A DNA stretch of 37,967 nucleotides from positions 1 through 37,967 of the forward strand of contig HF986009.1 of NCBI GenBank assembly GCA_000431015.1. The letters are read 5' to 3'. Each line of letters begins with the position of its first letter. Positions within the stretch are counted from its first letter, which is position 1. The position numbers and the translations under genes were made by a program. Below are positions 28,327-36,328 of the stretch, piece by piece. The notes below the pieces were generated by a model, which worked only from the letters and a program-made list of their open reading frames with translations, ran no database searches and had not been told where the DNA came from. This DNA comes from Alistipes sp. CAG:514. GTDB lineage: Bacteria; Bacteroidota; Bacteroidia; Bacteroidales; UBA932.

Positions 28327-29388
28327 ATGGATCTGGATCTGTTTTTACATATTCTTAAGATTCCTTCGACATCCGGAGAGGAAAGGCTATTGGCGGAACG
28401 GCTCAGGGAGTTGCTTCCGTTCGGTGGCTGCCTGGTTCAGAGCCATGAGGTAGGTGACGGGACGGTCAACCTGCTTTTCGACTGGTCCGGTACCGGGAAG
28501 CCTTCCTTTGTTTTCTGCACCCATCTGGACACGGTTCCTCCATACCTCCCGCCGTTGACGGTCGAGGTGCGAAGAGGAGATGCCCTGCCTGACGGAAAAG
28601 TGGCCGCACAGGATGACCTGATGGTCCGGGGACGGGGCAGCTGCGATGCCAAGGGCCAGATAATCACAATGTTCATGGCCTGCCACCGGCTGTATGACGA
28701 AGGCTTCCGTGATTTTGGTCTGCTTCTGCTCGCAGGCGAGGAGACAGGCTCCTTCGGGGCGAAGGCCTATTCGCGGGACTGCGCCGGAGGACGGTTTGTA
28801 CTGGTAGGGGAGCCTACGGACAACTGTCTGGTCTCGGCCAGCAAGGGTACGAAGTCATTCGAGGTGACGATTCCCGGAAAGGCGTGTCATTCGGGCTATC
28901 CGGATCAGGGGATCAGCGCGGTTGACCGGTTCGCGGATTTCATGGACGCGATGAGGATAGTCAGGCTGCCGGAGGATCCTGTTCTCGGGCCGACCACTTG
29001 GAATGTTGGGAGGCTGGTCAGCGACAACCCTCAGAACATCCTTAGTCCGGAGATCCGGTTCAGAATCTATTTCCGGACGACTTTTGTAACGGATGCCCTG
29101 ATCGAGGAGATTCTTTTAGGAATATGCCCGCACGACGCGGTCGTAAGAGCGTTCGGCGGCGATTCCCCGCAGCGCTATTTTCATGAGGTTGAGGGAATAG
29201 AGTCAAAGACGGCATCCTTCGGGAGCGATGCCCCGAGGCTGGACGCTTTCCCGATGAGGGCCATCTGCGGCCCGGGATCCATCCTCACGGCCCACACGGA
29301 TAAGGAATATGTCCTGGTCTCGCAGATAGAGGAAGCGGTGGAGCGGGACGTAAGAATATTCAAGACTATTGACGAACTTAACAGATAA
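28327..29388 (+). CDS. M20 family deacylase, DapE/ArgE-like
   Basis: This 353-residue zinc hydrolase has the M20 metal ligands in order: THLDTVP (His66, with Asp68), CDAKGQ (Asp107), the catalytic/metal pair GEETGS (Glu138, Glu139), GEPTDN (Glu162) and the C-terminal His323 in TAHTDKE. Such enzymes remove acyl groups from N-acyl amino acids. In homology alone it could be acetylornithine deacetylase (ArgE). As first gene of an operon with dapD it is the natural candidate for succinyl-diaminopimelate desuccinylase (DapE), the step needed after DapD. That assignment is from context. It is 3 nt from lysC. Confidence 0.85.
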   Translation: MDLDLFLHILKIPSTSGEERLLAERLRELLPFGGCLVQSHEVGDGTVNLLFDWSGTGKPSFVFCTHLDTVPPYLPPLTVEVRRGDALPDGKVAAQDDLMVRGRGSCDAKGQIITMFMACHRLYDEGFRDFGLLLLAGEETGSFGAKAYSRDCAGGRFVLVGEPTDNCLVSASKGTKSFEVTIPGKACHSGYPDQGISAVDRFADFMDAMRIVRLPEDPVLGPTTWNVGRLVSDNPQNILSPEIRFRIYFRTTFVTDALIEEILLGICPHDAVVRAFGGDSPQRYFHEVEGIESKTASFGSDAPRLDAFPMRAICGPGSILTAHTDKEYVLVSQIEEAVERDVRIFKTIDELNR

Positions 29389-29391
29389 GGT

Positions 29392-30744
29392 ATGATTGTG
29401 ATGAAATTCGGCGGCACGTCCGTCAAGGATGAGGCGGCGATCGGGAGGGTGATCTCGATCGTAAGGAGCCGACTGCGCGAAAGGCCGCTGGTCGTGGTGT
29501 CGGCATTGTCCAAGGTCACCAGGATGCTTTGTGAGCTTGCACAGGAGGCAGAGGCTCAGCATGATGATAACGTGAAGGCATTGCTTTCCCGGCTTCGGGA
29601 GAGGCATTTTGACCTGGCGCGGAAGCTGCTTGCCTCCAGACCGGAGTTGCTCGAAGAGGCCATTGGTGAAGTTGAGGAGATCATCGGAAAGCTGGAGACC
29701 TTCGTCGGCGGCGTGTGTCTGATCGGAGAACTGTCCCGGCGCAGCGAGGCGAGGATAATCTCTACCGGGGAGGTTCTTTCCTCCACGATCATTAGCTACG
29801 CCTTCAATGCCGAAGGCGTGTCGTGCCGCCTGATCGACGCAAGGCGGATGATCATCACAGACGACAACTACATCAGCGCGCAACCGGATATGGAGACAAC
29901 GGAGGCCAATGTCAGGAGGATTGTCGGGCAGGAGTCCAAGGGCGTGGACATCGTGCTTACCCAAGGATTCATCGCCTCCACAGGGGCGGGGGCTCCTTCC
30001 GTCCTTGGATTCGAGGGTTCAGACTATTCCGCCGCCATTTTCGGATCCGCTCTCGACGCCGAGAGGGTAGAGATCTGGACGGATGTGGACGGCATCAGAA
30101 CAACTGATCCAAGGTTCATCGGCAGCACGAGGAAAATCGATGTCATCTCCTACGAGGAGGCGGCGGAGATGGCTGTCATGGGGGCGAGAGTCCTTCACCC
30201 TCTGACCATCGAACCGGCGAGGAAAAGGAATATTCCGATACGTGTCCTGAACTCTACGAACCCGGAGTGCGAAGGGTCGTCTGTTGTCAGGAGTGACGAG
30301 GCTCCTGGCGGGCCTAAGTCCGTGGCTTTCAGAAGCGAGATCTTGTTCGTAAGGATTCGCTCATCCAGGCTTGAGGGCGTGACCAGAATGCTCGGCAAGG
30401 TGTTTGCCGTCCTTTATCCGAAAAGGATTCCGGTGACATTGGCGAAGGCTACGGAATCGGAGGTCTGTCTTGTGATCCCGGAGGAGGTGGACGGACTTGC
30501 CGAGGCCTTTGACGAGATCCGGAAATGGGCCGAAGTGACGGTCTACCGGGACAAGTCGTTCATTGCGGTTATAGGGCGCGACATTGTCGGTTTCGAGGGT
30601 CTTGGCGACAAGGTCATCGGCTTCTCCGGCAAGGTATACATGGCCAACGTTGGCGCCAACATGATGAGTGAGAGTTTTGTGATCGACCGTGACAGGCTCC
30701 AGGTCACACTGGAGAGGCTGCACGATTATATTTTTGAACAATAA
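29392..30744 (+). CDS. lysC: Aspartate kinase (aspartokinase)
   Basis: Aspartokinase phosphorylates aspartate, the first step to lysine, DAP, threonine and methionine. The 450-residue protein starts MIVMKFGGTSVKD (the KFGGTS kinase motif), has the STGEVLSS and GFEGSDYSA segments of the amino-acid kinase fold, and carries two C-terminal ACT domains (about 310-450) that usually bind lysine or threonine. It is monofunctional, with no homoserine dehydrogenase domain. Its stop codon overlaps the dapB start by one base. Location in a DAP operon suggests the lysine-dedicated isozyme. Confidence 0.95.
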   Translation: MIVMKFGGTSVKDEAAIGRVISIVRSRLRERPLVVVSALSKVTRMLCELAQEAEAQHDDNVKALLSRLRERHFDLARKLLASRPELLEEAIGEVEEIIGKLETFVGGVCLIGELSRRSEARIISTGEVLSSTIISYAFNAEGVSCRLIDARRMIITDDNYISAQPDMETTEANVRRIVGQESKGVDIVLTQGFIASTGAGAPSVLGFEGSDYSAAIFGSALDAERVEIWTDVDGIRTTDPRFIGSTRKIDVISYEEAAEMAVMGARVLHPLTIEPARKRNIPIRVLNSTNPECEGSSVVRSDEAPGGPKSVAFRSEILFVRIRSSRLEGVTRMLGKVFAVLYPKRIPVTLAKATESEVCLVIPEEVDGLAEAFDEIRKWAEVTVYRDKSFIAVIGRDIVGFEGLGDKVIGFSGKVYMANVGANMMSESFVIDRDRLQVTLERLHDYIFEQ

Positions 30745-31424
30745 TGCTAAAGGTTGTGATCAGCGGCTACGGCCGCATGGGCCATAATGTGGAGGAGATC
30801 CTGAAAGCGAGAGGTGTTGAGTGCGCCGGTAAAAGCGATGACATCGCCTCCTTCGACAAATGCTTGGCCAGGGAATGCGTCTGCATCGATTTCTCGACTC
30901 CGGACGCTTTCAGGAGGAACTATCGCCACATCGCCTCGAACTTCAGGGCGGCGGTGATCGGAACGACCGGATGGGACGACATCAGGGACGAGGTCATAGG
31001 ATGCTTTGAGAGGCAGGGGACTCCGATGGTGTACTCATCCAACTTTTCCGTCGGCGTGAACGTGCTTTCGGCGGCTGTCGCGTTGATTGCCAAGCGCTTA
31101 GGTCAGGCCGGCGGCTACTCGCCGTACATTGTCGAGAAGCACCATGTCCACAAGCTGGACGCTCCGAGCGGTACGGCGAAGTCCTTGGCGGCAGTCGTCA
31201 GGGAGGGTCTTGGACAGGATCCGGGAATAGCTTCCGTGCGAGTGGGGGAGGTGGCCGGAATCCACACGGTAGGCTTCGAGGGCGAAAACGACCGCATCAC
31301 CATCGAACACGAGGCTTTTTCCCGCAAGGGTTTCGCGGAGGGCGCGGTCGTGGCAGCTGCGATGACCGAGGGCCTTGTGGGCGTGCATGAGTTTAAGGAA
31401 TTGTTTTTCAAAGAGAATAGATGA
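30744..31424 (+). CDS. dapB: 4-hydroxy-tetrahydrodipicolinate reductase
   Basis: DapB reduces the product of DapA with NAD(P)H to tetrahydrodipicolinate. The 226-residue enzyme has the Rossmann motif SGYGRMG (7-13), the GTTGW segment, and the signature KHHVHKLDAPSGTA (132-145) with the catalytic His133-His134 region and Lys137. It is shorter than the E. coli enzyme (about 270 residues), as in other Bacteroidetes. Its ATG overlaps the lysC stop (TAATG), and its own stop overlaps the dapA start, so translational coupling is likely. Confidence 0.95.
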   Translation: MLKVVISGYGRMGHNVEEILKARGVECAGKSDDIASFDKCLARECVCIDFSTPDAFRRNYRHIASNFRAAVIGTTGWDDIRDEVIGCFERQGTPMVYSSNFSVGVNVLSAAVALIAKRLGQAGGYSPYIVEKHHVHKLDAPSGTAKSLAAVVREGLGQDPGIASVRVGEVAGIHTVGFEGENDRITIEHEAFSRKGFAEGAVVAAAMTEGLVGVHEFKELFFKENR

Positions 31425-32293
31425 TGAAGATCAAAGGATGTGGAACGGCGTTGGTGACTCCGTTCAAAGATGGCAAAGTGGACTTTGAGTCCTACAGAGT
31501 CCTGGTGCGTAGGCAGGTGGAGGCCGGCATTCATTTTCTTGTGCCTCTCGGAACCACCGCAGAGACCCCGTGCCTGACTGACGAGGAGAAGGTTGAGCTT
31601 CTCCGCATCACCAGGGAACTGTGTCCGGACAGGCCTGTGGTGGTCGGGGCGGGGACGAACTCCCCGGCGCAGACGATCCGCAACATCCGCCTTCTGGAAC
31701 CATGCGGGCCGGACGCTTTCCTCATAGTGGTGCCTTATTATAATAAGCCGACCCAGGAGGGTATCTATGAATATTTCAAAGCGGTCGCCGCCTCCACCTC
31801 CAAGGCCATAGTCGTCTACAATGTTCCCGGAAGGACGGGGGTGAACCTGACCTCGGAGACAACCCTGCGTCTGGCCGGGATCCCTAACGTGACCGCCGTC
31901 AAGGAGGCTTCCGGCGATCTCGGGCAGATCAGTCGTGTGATTTCCGGCAGGCCTGCGGGTTTCGGTGTCCTCAGCGGCAATGATGACCAGACATTTCCGG
32001 TCATGAAGGCCGGAGGGGATGGCGTCATCAGTGTCGCGTCAAACATTGCCCCGGTGCAGATGGTTGCCTTGACGGAGGCCATGATGGAAGGCAGGATCGA
32101 GGTCGCCGAGGACCTTGACAAACGCCTCTCTCCTTTGTTCCACAGTTGTTTTGTCGAGAGCAATCCGATTCCGGTGAAGGCGGGGCTGAACCTTGTCGGA
32201 CTATGCTCCGGCGAGATGCGGCTGCCTCTTACAGAGGCGGTTCTGTCCACTGTGGAGGCGATGCGCAAGGCGATAGAGGGGCTGGAGATATGA
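31421..32293 (+). CDS. dapA: 4-hydroxy-tetrahydrodipicolinate synthase
   Basis: DapA condenses pyruvate with aspartate semialdehyde. The 290 residues show the class I aldolase fold, catalytic Schiff-base Lys161 in TAVKEASGD, Tyr133 in VYNVPGRTG, and the pyruvate-binding GTTAETPCL loop (the common form is GTTGESP; here Ala and Thr replace Gly and Ser, a conservative variant). Start ATG at 31421 overlaps dapB by 4 nt; the next ATG also fits. The stop overlaps the dapD start (ATGA). Confidence 0.96.
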   Translation: MMKIKGCGTALVTPFKDGKVDFESYRVLVRRQVEAGIHFLVPLGTTAETPCLTDEEKVELLRITRELCPDRPVVVGAGTNSPAQTIRNIRLLEPCGPDAFLIVVPYYNKPTQEGIYEYFKAVAASTSKAIVVYNVPGRTGVNLTSETTLRLAGIPNVTAVKEASGDLGQISRVISGRPAGFGVLSGNDDQTFPVMKAGGDGVISVASNIAPVQMVALTEAMMEGRIEVAEDLDKRLSPLFHSCFVESNPIPVKAGLNLVGLCSGEMRLPLTEAVLSTVEAMRKAIEGLEI

Positions 32294-33051
32294 TGGATTT
32301 TCTTACGGTCTGCCGCCGGCTGGAGGCTGGCGAGATCAGGGTGGCCGAAAAGCTGGATGGACGCTGGAAGGTTAACACTTGGATAAAGGAGGCGATCCTT
32401 GAAGGATTCCGGATCGGAAAACTGAAGGATTGGAGCGAGGGGGAATATTCATTCTTCGACAAGGACACCCTTCCGCTCCGCCGTTTCGCTTTGGAGGACA
32501 GGGTGCGTATCGTTCCGGGAGGCAGCAGTGTGCGTCGCGGGGCGTATCTGGCGCCGTCGGTGATCATGATGCCGCCTTCCTATGTGAACATCGGAGCCTA
32601 TGTGGACGAGGGGTCGATGATTGATTCCCATGCGCTTGTGGGGTCATGCGCCCAGATCGGGAAGCGTGTACACATCTCCGCCGCTTCCCAGATCGGTGGA
32701 GTCCTGGAGCCGGCGGGCGCCGTGCCTGTCATCATTGAGGATGACGCATTCATCGGCGGAAACTGCGGGATCTACGAGGGGGCGATCGTGGAAGAGGGCG
32801 CGGTTCTTGCCTCCGGAGTCATCCTGACCAAGGGCACGAGGGTGTTCGACGCCACTGTCGGTGAATATGTACCCGTGACCGGAGCCGGGCAGACTGTTGT
32901 CCCTGCCGGTGCCGTTGTGGTTCCTGGAAGCCGTCCGATTTCTTCCGGGCCGGGAAAGGATGCCGGGATCCAGCTCTACACTCCTGTCATCGTGAAGTAC
33001 CGTGACGGCAGGACTGACGCCTCCGTCGCACTGGAGGATGCCCTTAGGTGA
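32290..33051 (+). CDS. dapD: Tetrahydrodipicolinate N-succinyltransferase
   Basis: DapD transfers succinyl from succinyl-CoA to tetrahydrodipicolinate, committing to the succinylase branch of DAP synthesis. The 253-residue form begins MMDFLTVCRRL, with an N-terminal helical domain (VNTWIKEAILEGFR) and a left-handed beta-helix of hexapeptide repeats (PPSYVNIGAYVDEGSMID, VGSCAQIGKRVHIS, GGVLEP). I use the ATG at 32290 that overlaps the dapA stop (ATGA); an open frame reaches 32146 but the extra residues lie inside dapA and show no homology. Its presence next to a DapE-like gene is the main evidence for the succinylase route. Confidence 0.95.
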   Translation: MMDFLTVCRRLEAGEIRVAEKLDGRWKVNTWIKEAILEGFRIGKLKDWSEGEYSFFDKDTLPLRRFALEDRVRIVPGGSSVRRGAYLAPSVIMMPPSYVNIGAYVDEGSMIDSHALVGSCAQIGKRVHISAASQIGGVLEPAGAVPVIIEDDAFIGGNCGIYEGAIVEEGAVLASGVILTKGTRVFDATVGEYVPVTGAGQTVVPAGAVVVPGSRPISSGPGKDAGIQLYTPVIVKYRDGRTDASVALEDALR

Positions 33052-33072
33052 GACTCACAAAATCACTGCTGA

Positions 33073-33936
33073 ATGCTTCTGAGACTTTATAAATACCACG
33101 GTGCGGGTAACGATTTCCTGCTGGCCGACAATCGTGAAGGCCGCCTGTCCCTGCCCACGGAACAGATCCGTCATCTTTGCGACCGGCACACCGGCTTCGG
33201 AGCGGATGGCCTGATGCTTCTGGAGAGCAGCGGCACGCAGGCATTCAGGATGCTGTTCTACAATCCGGATGGCAGCCACGGGATGATGTGTGGCAATGGT
33301 GGCCGCTGCATAGTGTCTTTCGCTGTTGACCTTGGTGTCGTCCCTGCCGAAGGAATGATCACCTTCGAAGCTCCCGATGGTCCGCACAAGGCTGGGATCC
33401 TTCCGGTCGCGGAATCCGTCGGAGCGTCCGCATCTACGCAAAGAATCATCCGTCTTAAAATGAAGGATGTGGCCGGGCTGCGCGTTTGGCCGGACGAGCA
33501 ATCCTGTTTTCTGGACACAGGGGCGCGCCATCTGGTCAGGTTTGTGCAGGATCTGGCCGGCTACCCGGTTTTCTCTGAGGGCGGAGTTTTGCGTCACGAT
33601 CCGCGTTTCGCCCCGGAGGGAACCAATGTGGACTTTGTCGAACTGTTGAAGGAAGACGGAGGGAATCTTCTGGCCGTACGCACATTCGAAAAGGGTGTCG
33701 AGGATGAGACGTTGGCATGCGGCACGGGGATAGTCGCTTCCGCCATCGCGGCATATTCATTCGGTCTTTTGGGTCGTGGCGGCAATGACGGAGAGGTCTC
33801 CTGCAAGGTGAGGACGGCGATCGCGGAGCTTTCGGTCGGATTCAAGGCCGCCCCGGAGACGCTCCCGTTCTCTGCAAGTGATGTATGGCTGACCGGACCG
33901 GCTGTTTTTATTGGTACTGTTGAAATTATGTTGTAA
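33073..33936 (+). CDS. dapF: Diaminopimelate epimerase
   Basis: DapF interconverts LL- and meso-DAP, the meso form being used in peptidoglycan and lysine synthesis. The 287 residues contain both active-site cysteines: Cys73 in MCGNGGRC and Cys216 in LACGTGI. The N-terminus has the family segment KYHGAGNDF. It follows dapD by 21 nt and is the last gene of the operon. The promoter of the downstream lipoprotein gene overlaps its stop codon. Confidence 0.96.
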   Translation: MLLRLYKYHGAGNDFLLADNREGRLSLPTEQIRHLCDRHTGFGADGLMLLESSGTQAFRMLFYNPDGSHGMMCGNGGRCIVSFAVDLGVVPAEGMITFEAPDGPHKAGILPVAESVGASASTQRIIRLKMKDVAGLRVWPDEQSCFLDTGARHLVRFVQDLAGYPVFSEGGVLRHDPRFAPEGTNVDFVELLKEDGGNLLAVRTFEKGVEDETLACGTGIVASAIAAYSFGLLGRGGNDGEVSCKVRTAIAELSVGFKAAPETLPFSASDVWLTGPAVFIGTVEIML

Positions 33937-33941
33937 CTTTG
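33911..33941 (+). promoter_or_regulatory. Promoter of the DUF4465 lipoprotein gene
   Basis: TAACTTTG (33934-33941), a perfect -7 box, with TTGG at 33911-33914, 19 nt upstream. It overlaps the end of dapF. The leader to the ATG at 33971 is about 25 nt and shows no hairpin. Confidence 0.7.
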
Positions 33942-33970
33942 CCGAGTTGTTATTAAATCAATCATTTTTT

Positions 33971-34723
33971 ATGAAAAACTCAATCAAATTCTTGTTTCTG
34001 GCTGCCATTGCCATTGCTTTTGCTTCCTGCGACAACAAACCATCGACGATGAGCTACACAATGGTGAGCAACTTCAACTATGTGGCAGAGTACCCTGAGA
34101 AATTCAAGACCGTTGACAGTCTCTACTACAACAAGAACGTCATGTTGGATGACTATTCCGCGTTGTGTACAAAGTGTGAAGACATGAACAACGGCTTCAT
34201 AAGCGGCTGGAAGGTGTCCATGAAGAAGGGTTCGGCGACTGAATCCGCTGATCTCCAGATGTTTGCTTCAGCTGGCCCTTATGCGGGACTGTATGACAAG
34301 AACAGCAGGCAGGGCAACAAGGCTTACGCTGTGTTCGCCGGTTCCACTTCTGAATATGACGTGGTTTTCAAGTACGGAAGCTATTTCACCAAATCCACTT
34401 GTTTTGTGCAGGGTCTTTGGATCAACAACACCAAACTTGTCGAGACACTTGCCGAGAAGGGTCAGATCGCGGACGGCGATTTCCTTAAGGTGACCGCTAC
34501 CTTCTTCAAGAACAACCTTCCTGTCTGCACCGAAGACTTCGTGCTGGTTGACTACACCGGCGCGGAACACAAGATTGTGAAGGAGTGGACTGCCTGGGAG
34601 ATGAAGAAAGCCTCGAAATGTGATGTGGACGCGATAAAGTTCTCTGTGTCCGCATCGTCAGCCGCTCTTCCGGAAGCATTCTGCGTGGATGCGATTGTCG
34701 CTTCGATCTCTGTAGAGTATTAG
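33971..34723 (+). CDS. DUF4465 domain lipoprotein
   Basis: The 250-residue protein starts MKNSIKFLFLAAIAIAFASC, a lipoprotein signal with Cys20 as lipidation site. The mature part matches the pattern I know as DUF4465: NGFISGWKVS, GNKAYAVFAGS, GLWINNTK, a GDFLKVTATFF stretch, FVLVDYTG, W..WEMKK, VDAIKFSVSASS and FCVDAI. Function of the domain is not established; it is typical of surface or periplasmic proteins in Bacteroidetes. The ATG at 33971 is chosen over the in-frame one at 33911, because the extension covers the promoter and lacks homology and the signal peptide starts here. It stands alone downstream of dapF and is convergent with rimM. Confidence 0.85.
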   Translation: MKNSIKFLFLAAIAIAFASCDNKPSTMSYTMVSNFNYVAEYPEKFKTVDSLYYNKNVMLDDYSALCTKCEDMNNGFISGWKVSMKKGSATESADLQMFASAGPYAGLYDKNSRQGNKAYAVFAGSTSEYDVVFKYGSYFTKSTCFVQGLWINNTKLVETLAEKGQIADGDFLKVTATFFKNNLPVCTEDFVLVDYTGAEHKIVKEWTAWEMKKASKCDVDAIKFSVSASSAALPEAFCVDAIVASISVEY

Positions 34724-34765
34724 GGATTTCCTTACGGGTCGGCTCCGCAGGTTGGATCGCAAGGA

Positions 34766-35290
34766 TTAGATCAGTCCTTCGGGAACGGCCATTGAAAGAG
34801 ATTTGGAATCCTCATCGACGGACAGGATGAGATCCTCGTGCAGAGGAATCATCGCCTGTCCGTCTTTCGTCTCCACATACAGACAGGGGTTTCCCGGGAT
34901 GTCCTCGTAGCCGGTGATCTCCCCGACCGTCTTCTCGCCTCTGTCCAGAAGCGTCCATCCGATGATGTCGTCGACTGAAAGGCCGTCGTCATCGCCTTCA
35001 TATTCATTGATCCCTTCCGGCTTGGCGGAGATTTCCCTTCCGACCAGCTCCTCCGCGTCCTGTAGATTCTTCACGCCGGTCAGGCGGACAAGAGCGCGGC
35101 TGGTGCCTTTTTTTGAGAATGATTCGATAAAAAATGGAACCGGCAGTCCATCGAATGCGATGAACACCGGTTCCTTAATGTTCAAGTCCTCGGGACTGAT
35201 CTCGCGAAATCCAATGAGGATCTCGCCTTCGGTACCGTTGGACTTCAGTACCCGGGCAATCCGCAGATAATCTGACTTTGCCCTGGACAT
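34766..35290 (-). CDS. rimM: Ribosome maturation factor RimM
   Basis: RimM assists 16S rRNA processing near the S19 and head region. The 174-residue form starts MSRAKSDYLRIARVLKSNG and has the RimM N-terminal barrel (GTEGEILI...) and the C-terminal PRC-barrel (VDDIIGWTLLDR, IPGNPCLYV, MIPLHEDLILSVD). The longer open frame to 35473 is the shadow of the Ala-rich rpsP tail and is not coding. It starts 4 nt after rpsP, the standard rpsP-rimM pair. trmD, the usual next partner, is absent. Confidence 0.93.
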   Translation of the reverse strand: MSRAKSDYLRIARVLKSNGTEGEILIGFREISPEDLNIKEPVFIAFDGLPVPFFIESFSKKGTSRALVRLTGVKNLQDAEELVGREISAKPEGINEYEGDDDGLSVDDIIGWTLLDRGEKTVGEITGYEDIPGNPCLYVETKDGQAMIPLHEDLILSVDEDSKSLSMAVPEGLI

Positions 35291-35294
35291 CGGA

Positions 35295-35870
35295 CTAGGC
35301 TTCTGCCGGAGTCTCTGCCGGAGTTTCGGCAGGAGCCTCAGCTGCTGCGGCTTCCTCGGCGGCCTTAGCTGCGGCAGCCTCTTCGGCAGCCTTGCGCTGA
35401 GCTTCTGCAAGCTCCTCGGCCTTCTTGGCAAGAGCCTCAGCCCTTTCAGCGTTAACCTTCTTCTCAGCCTCAAGAGCGACCTTTACCTTCTCGGCGGCAT
35501 CCTTTACGAGGCCGGCCTTCTTGGCAGCGATCTTAGCGTCTCTCTCTGCTTTCCAAGCGTTCCATTTCTGGTCGGCCTGCTCCTGTGTGAGAGCGCCCTT
35601 GGCAATACCGCCTTCGAGGTGCTTTCTCAGAAGAACTCCTTCGTAGGAGAGGATTCTGCGGGCTACGAGTGTTGGCTGGGCGCCGACATTGAGCCACTTG
35701 AGAGCCTTCTCGCCATCGAGGACGATGGTGGCAGGGTTGGTGTTAGGGTTGTAAGAGCCGATCTGCTCGATGAAACGACCGTCGCGAGGCGCGCGTGAGT
35801 CGGCCACAACAATGTGGAAGAATGCGAAATTCTTCTTTCCGTGGCGCTGAAGTCTGATTTTAACAGCCAT
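35295..35870 (-). CDS. rpsP: 30S ribosomal protein S16 with Ala/Glu-rich extension
   Basis: S16 is a small-subunit assembly protein. The first ~85 residues match the family (MAVKIRLQRHGKK, SRAPRDGRFIEQIGSYNP, LKWLNVGAQPT). The remaining ~100 residues are a Lys/Glu/Ala helix-forming tail ending in PAET repeats (three PAE(T) units). Such tails are common in Bacteroidetes S16, so this is not a truncation or fusion artefact. It has its own promoter and is followed by rimM. Confidence 0.96.
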   Translation of the reverse strand: MAVKIRLQRHGKKNFAFFHIVVADSRAPRDGRFIEQIGSYNPNTNPATIVLDGEKALKWLNVGAQPTLVARRILSYEGVLLRKHLEGGIAKGALTQEQADQKWNAWKAERDAKIAAKKAGLVKDAAEKVKVALEAEKKVNAERAEALAKKAEELAEAQRKAAEEAAAAKAAEEAAAAEAPAETPAETPAEA

Positions 35871-35932
35871 TGTGAATCTGTTTTAAATGTTGATAAATTG
35901 TAAACCTTTAATCTCCAACTCGTGAAGACCCG

Positions 35933-35963
35933 CAAAGATACGAATTATTAATTTATATTCGAA
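35933..35963 (-). promoter_or_regulatory. Promoter of rpsP-rimM
   Basis: On the minus strand TTCG (35960-35963), 19 nt, then TATCTTTG (35933-35940). The -33 element differs by one base from TTTG. A weaker hairpin (TCTTC/GGAGA) begins 4 nt after the box. It is back to back with the tRNA-Leu promoter. Confidence 0.75.
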
Positions 35964-35968
35964 AAAAT

Positions 35969-35999
35969 TTTGGTATTTCGGGAATATTATCTATTTTTG
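35969..35999 (+). promoter_or_regulatory. Promoter of tRNA-Leu
   Basis: TTTG (35969-35972), 19 nt, then TATTTTTG (35992-35999), perfect TAnnTTTG, 28 nt before the tRNA. Confidence 0.85.
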
Positions 36000-36002
36000 C
36001 AG

Positions 36003-36018
36003 TCCCAATCAGTTGGGA
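36003..36018 (+). promoter_or_regulatory. Start-proximal hairpin of the tRNA-Leu transcript
   Basis: TCCCAA and TTGGGA form a 6-bp stem around TCAG. It begins 3 nt after the -7 box (TTTG-CAG-hairpin), matching the rpsL and tRNA-tuf leaders. Confidence 0.7.
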
Positions 36019-36027
36019 GACATATTT

Positions 36028-36110
36028 GCGGTAGTGGTGAAATGGTATACACGCTACTTTGAGGGGGTAGTGGGCGCAAGCCCGTGTGAGTTCGACTCTC
36101 ACCTACCGCA
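36028..36110 (+). tRNA. tRNA-Leu (GAG anticodon)
   Basis: 83 nt, class II, acceptor GCGGTAG/CTACCGC, discriminator A, anticodon arm CTACT-TTGAGGG-GGTAG (GAG, reading CTC/CTT), a variable arm around GGGCGCAAGCCC, and T arm GTGAG-TTCGACT-CTCAC. CCA is not encoded. It is a single-gene unit with its own promoter and terminator. Confidence 0.94.
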
Positions 36111-36112
36111 CA

Positions 36113-36146
36113 AAAAAGTCCGACGGATTTTCCGCCGGACTTTTTC
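36113..36146 (+). terminator. Terminator of tRNA-Leu
   Basis: A run of A residues, AGTCCG-A-CGG, loop ATTTT, CCG-C-CGGACT, then TTTTT: a clear bidirectional rho-independent terminator immediately after the tRNA. Confidence 0.88.
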
Positions 36147-36169
36147 GTGCTTGTTTTTATGGATTACTT

Positions 36170-36328
36170 AGTAACCTTCAAAAATAACCTGCCTCATCTT
36201 AAGGAATCTTTTCGGTCTATATCTGTTTTCTCATCAGTCATGTGCCACCGGCACACTCCTTCTTCGAAAATAGATCTATCCTCGAAAATCTTCTCCTAAT
36301 CTGAGGCAGGTTATTTTTTCACGTTACT
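36170..36328 (+). repeat. Dispersed 160-bp inverted-end repeat, copy C
   Basis: Arms AGTAACCTTC...CCTGCCTCA (36170-36196) and TGAGGCAGG...GTTACT (36302-36328) are complementary. The core is identical by eye to copy B; only the A and T run lengths differ. The right end overlaps the last codon and stop of the convergent GH78-like gene. It lies just after the tRNA-Leu terminator. Confidence 0.93.

Noticed and set aside
32146..32289. N-terminal extension of dapD inside dapA
   Set aside because: No DapD homology upstream of 32290, where an ATGA overlap with the dapA stop gives a natural start.
33911..33970. Upstream in-frame start for the DUF4465 lipoprotein
   Set aside because: This stretch contains the promoter and the end of dapF; the lipoprotein signal begins at 33971.
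35291..35473. N-terminal extension of rimM (Arg/Leu/Pro-rich)
   Set aside because: It is the alternate frame of the Ala/Glu-rich rpsP tail; RimM homology starts at the ATG at 35290.
35295..35560. S16 tail as a novel fusion domain
   Set aside because: Low-complexity Ala/Glu/Lys tails are usual for S16 in this phylum.
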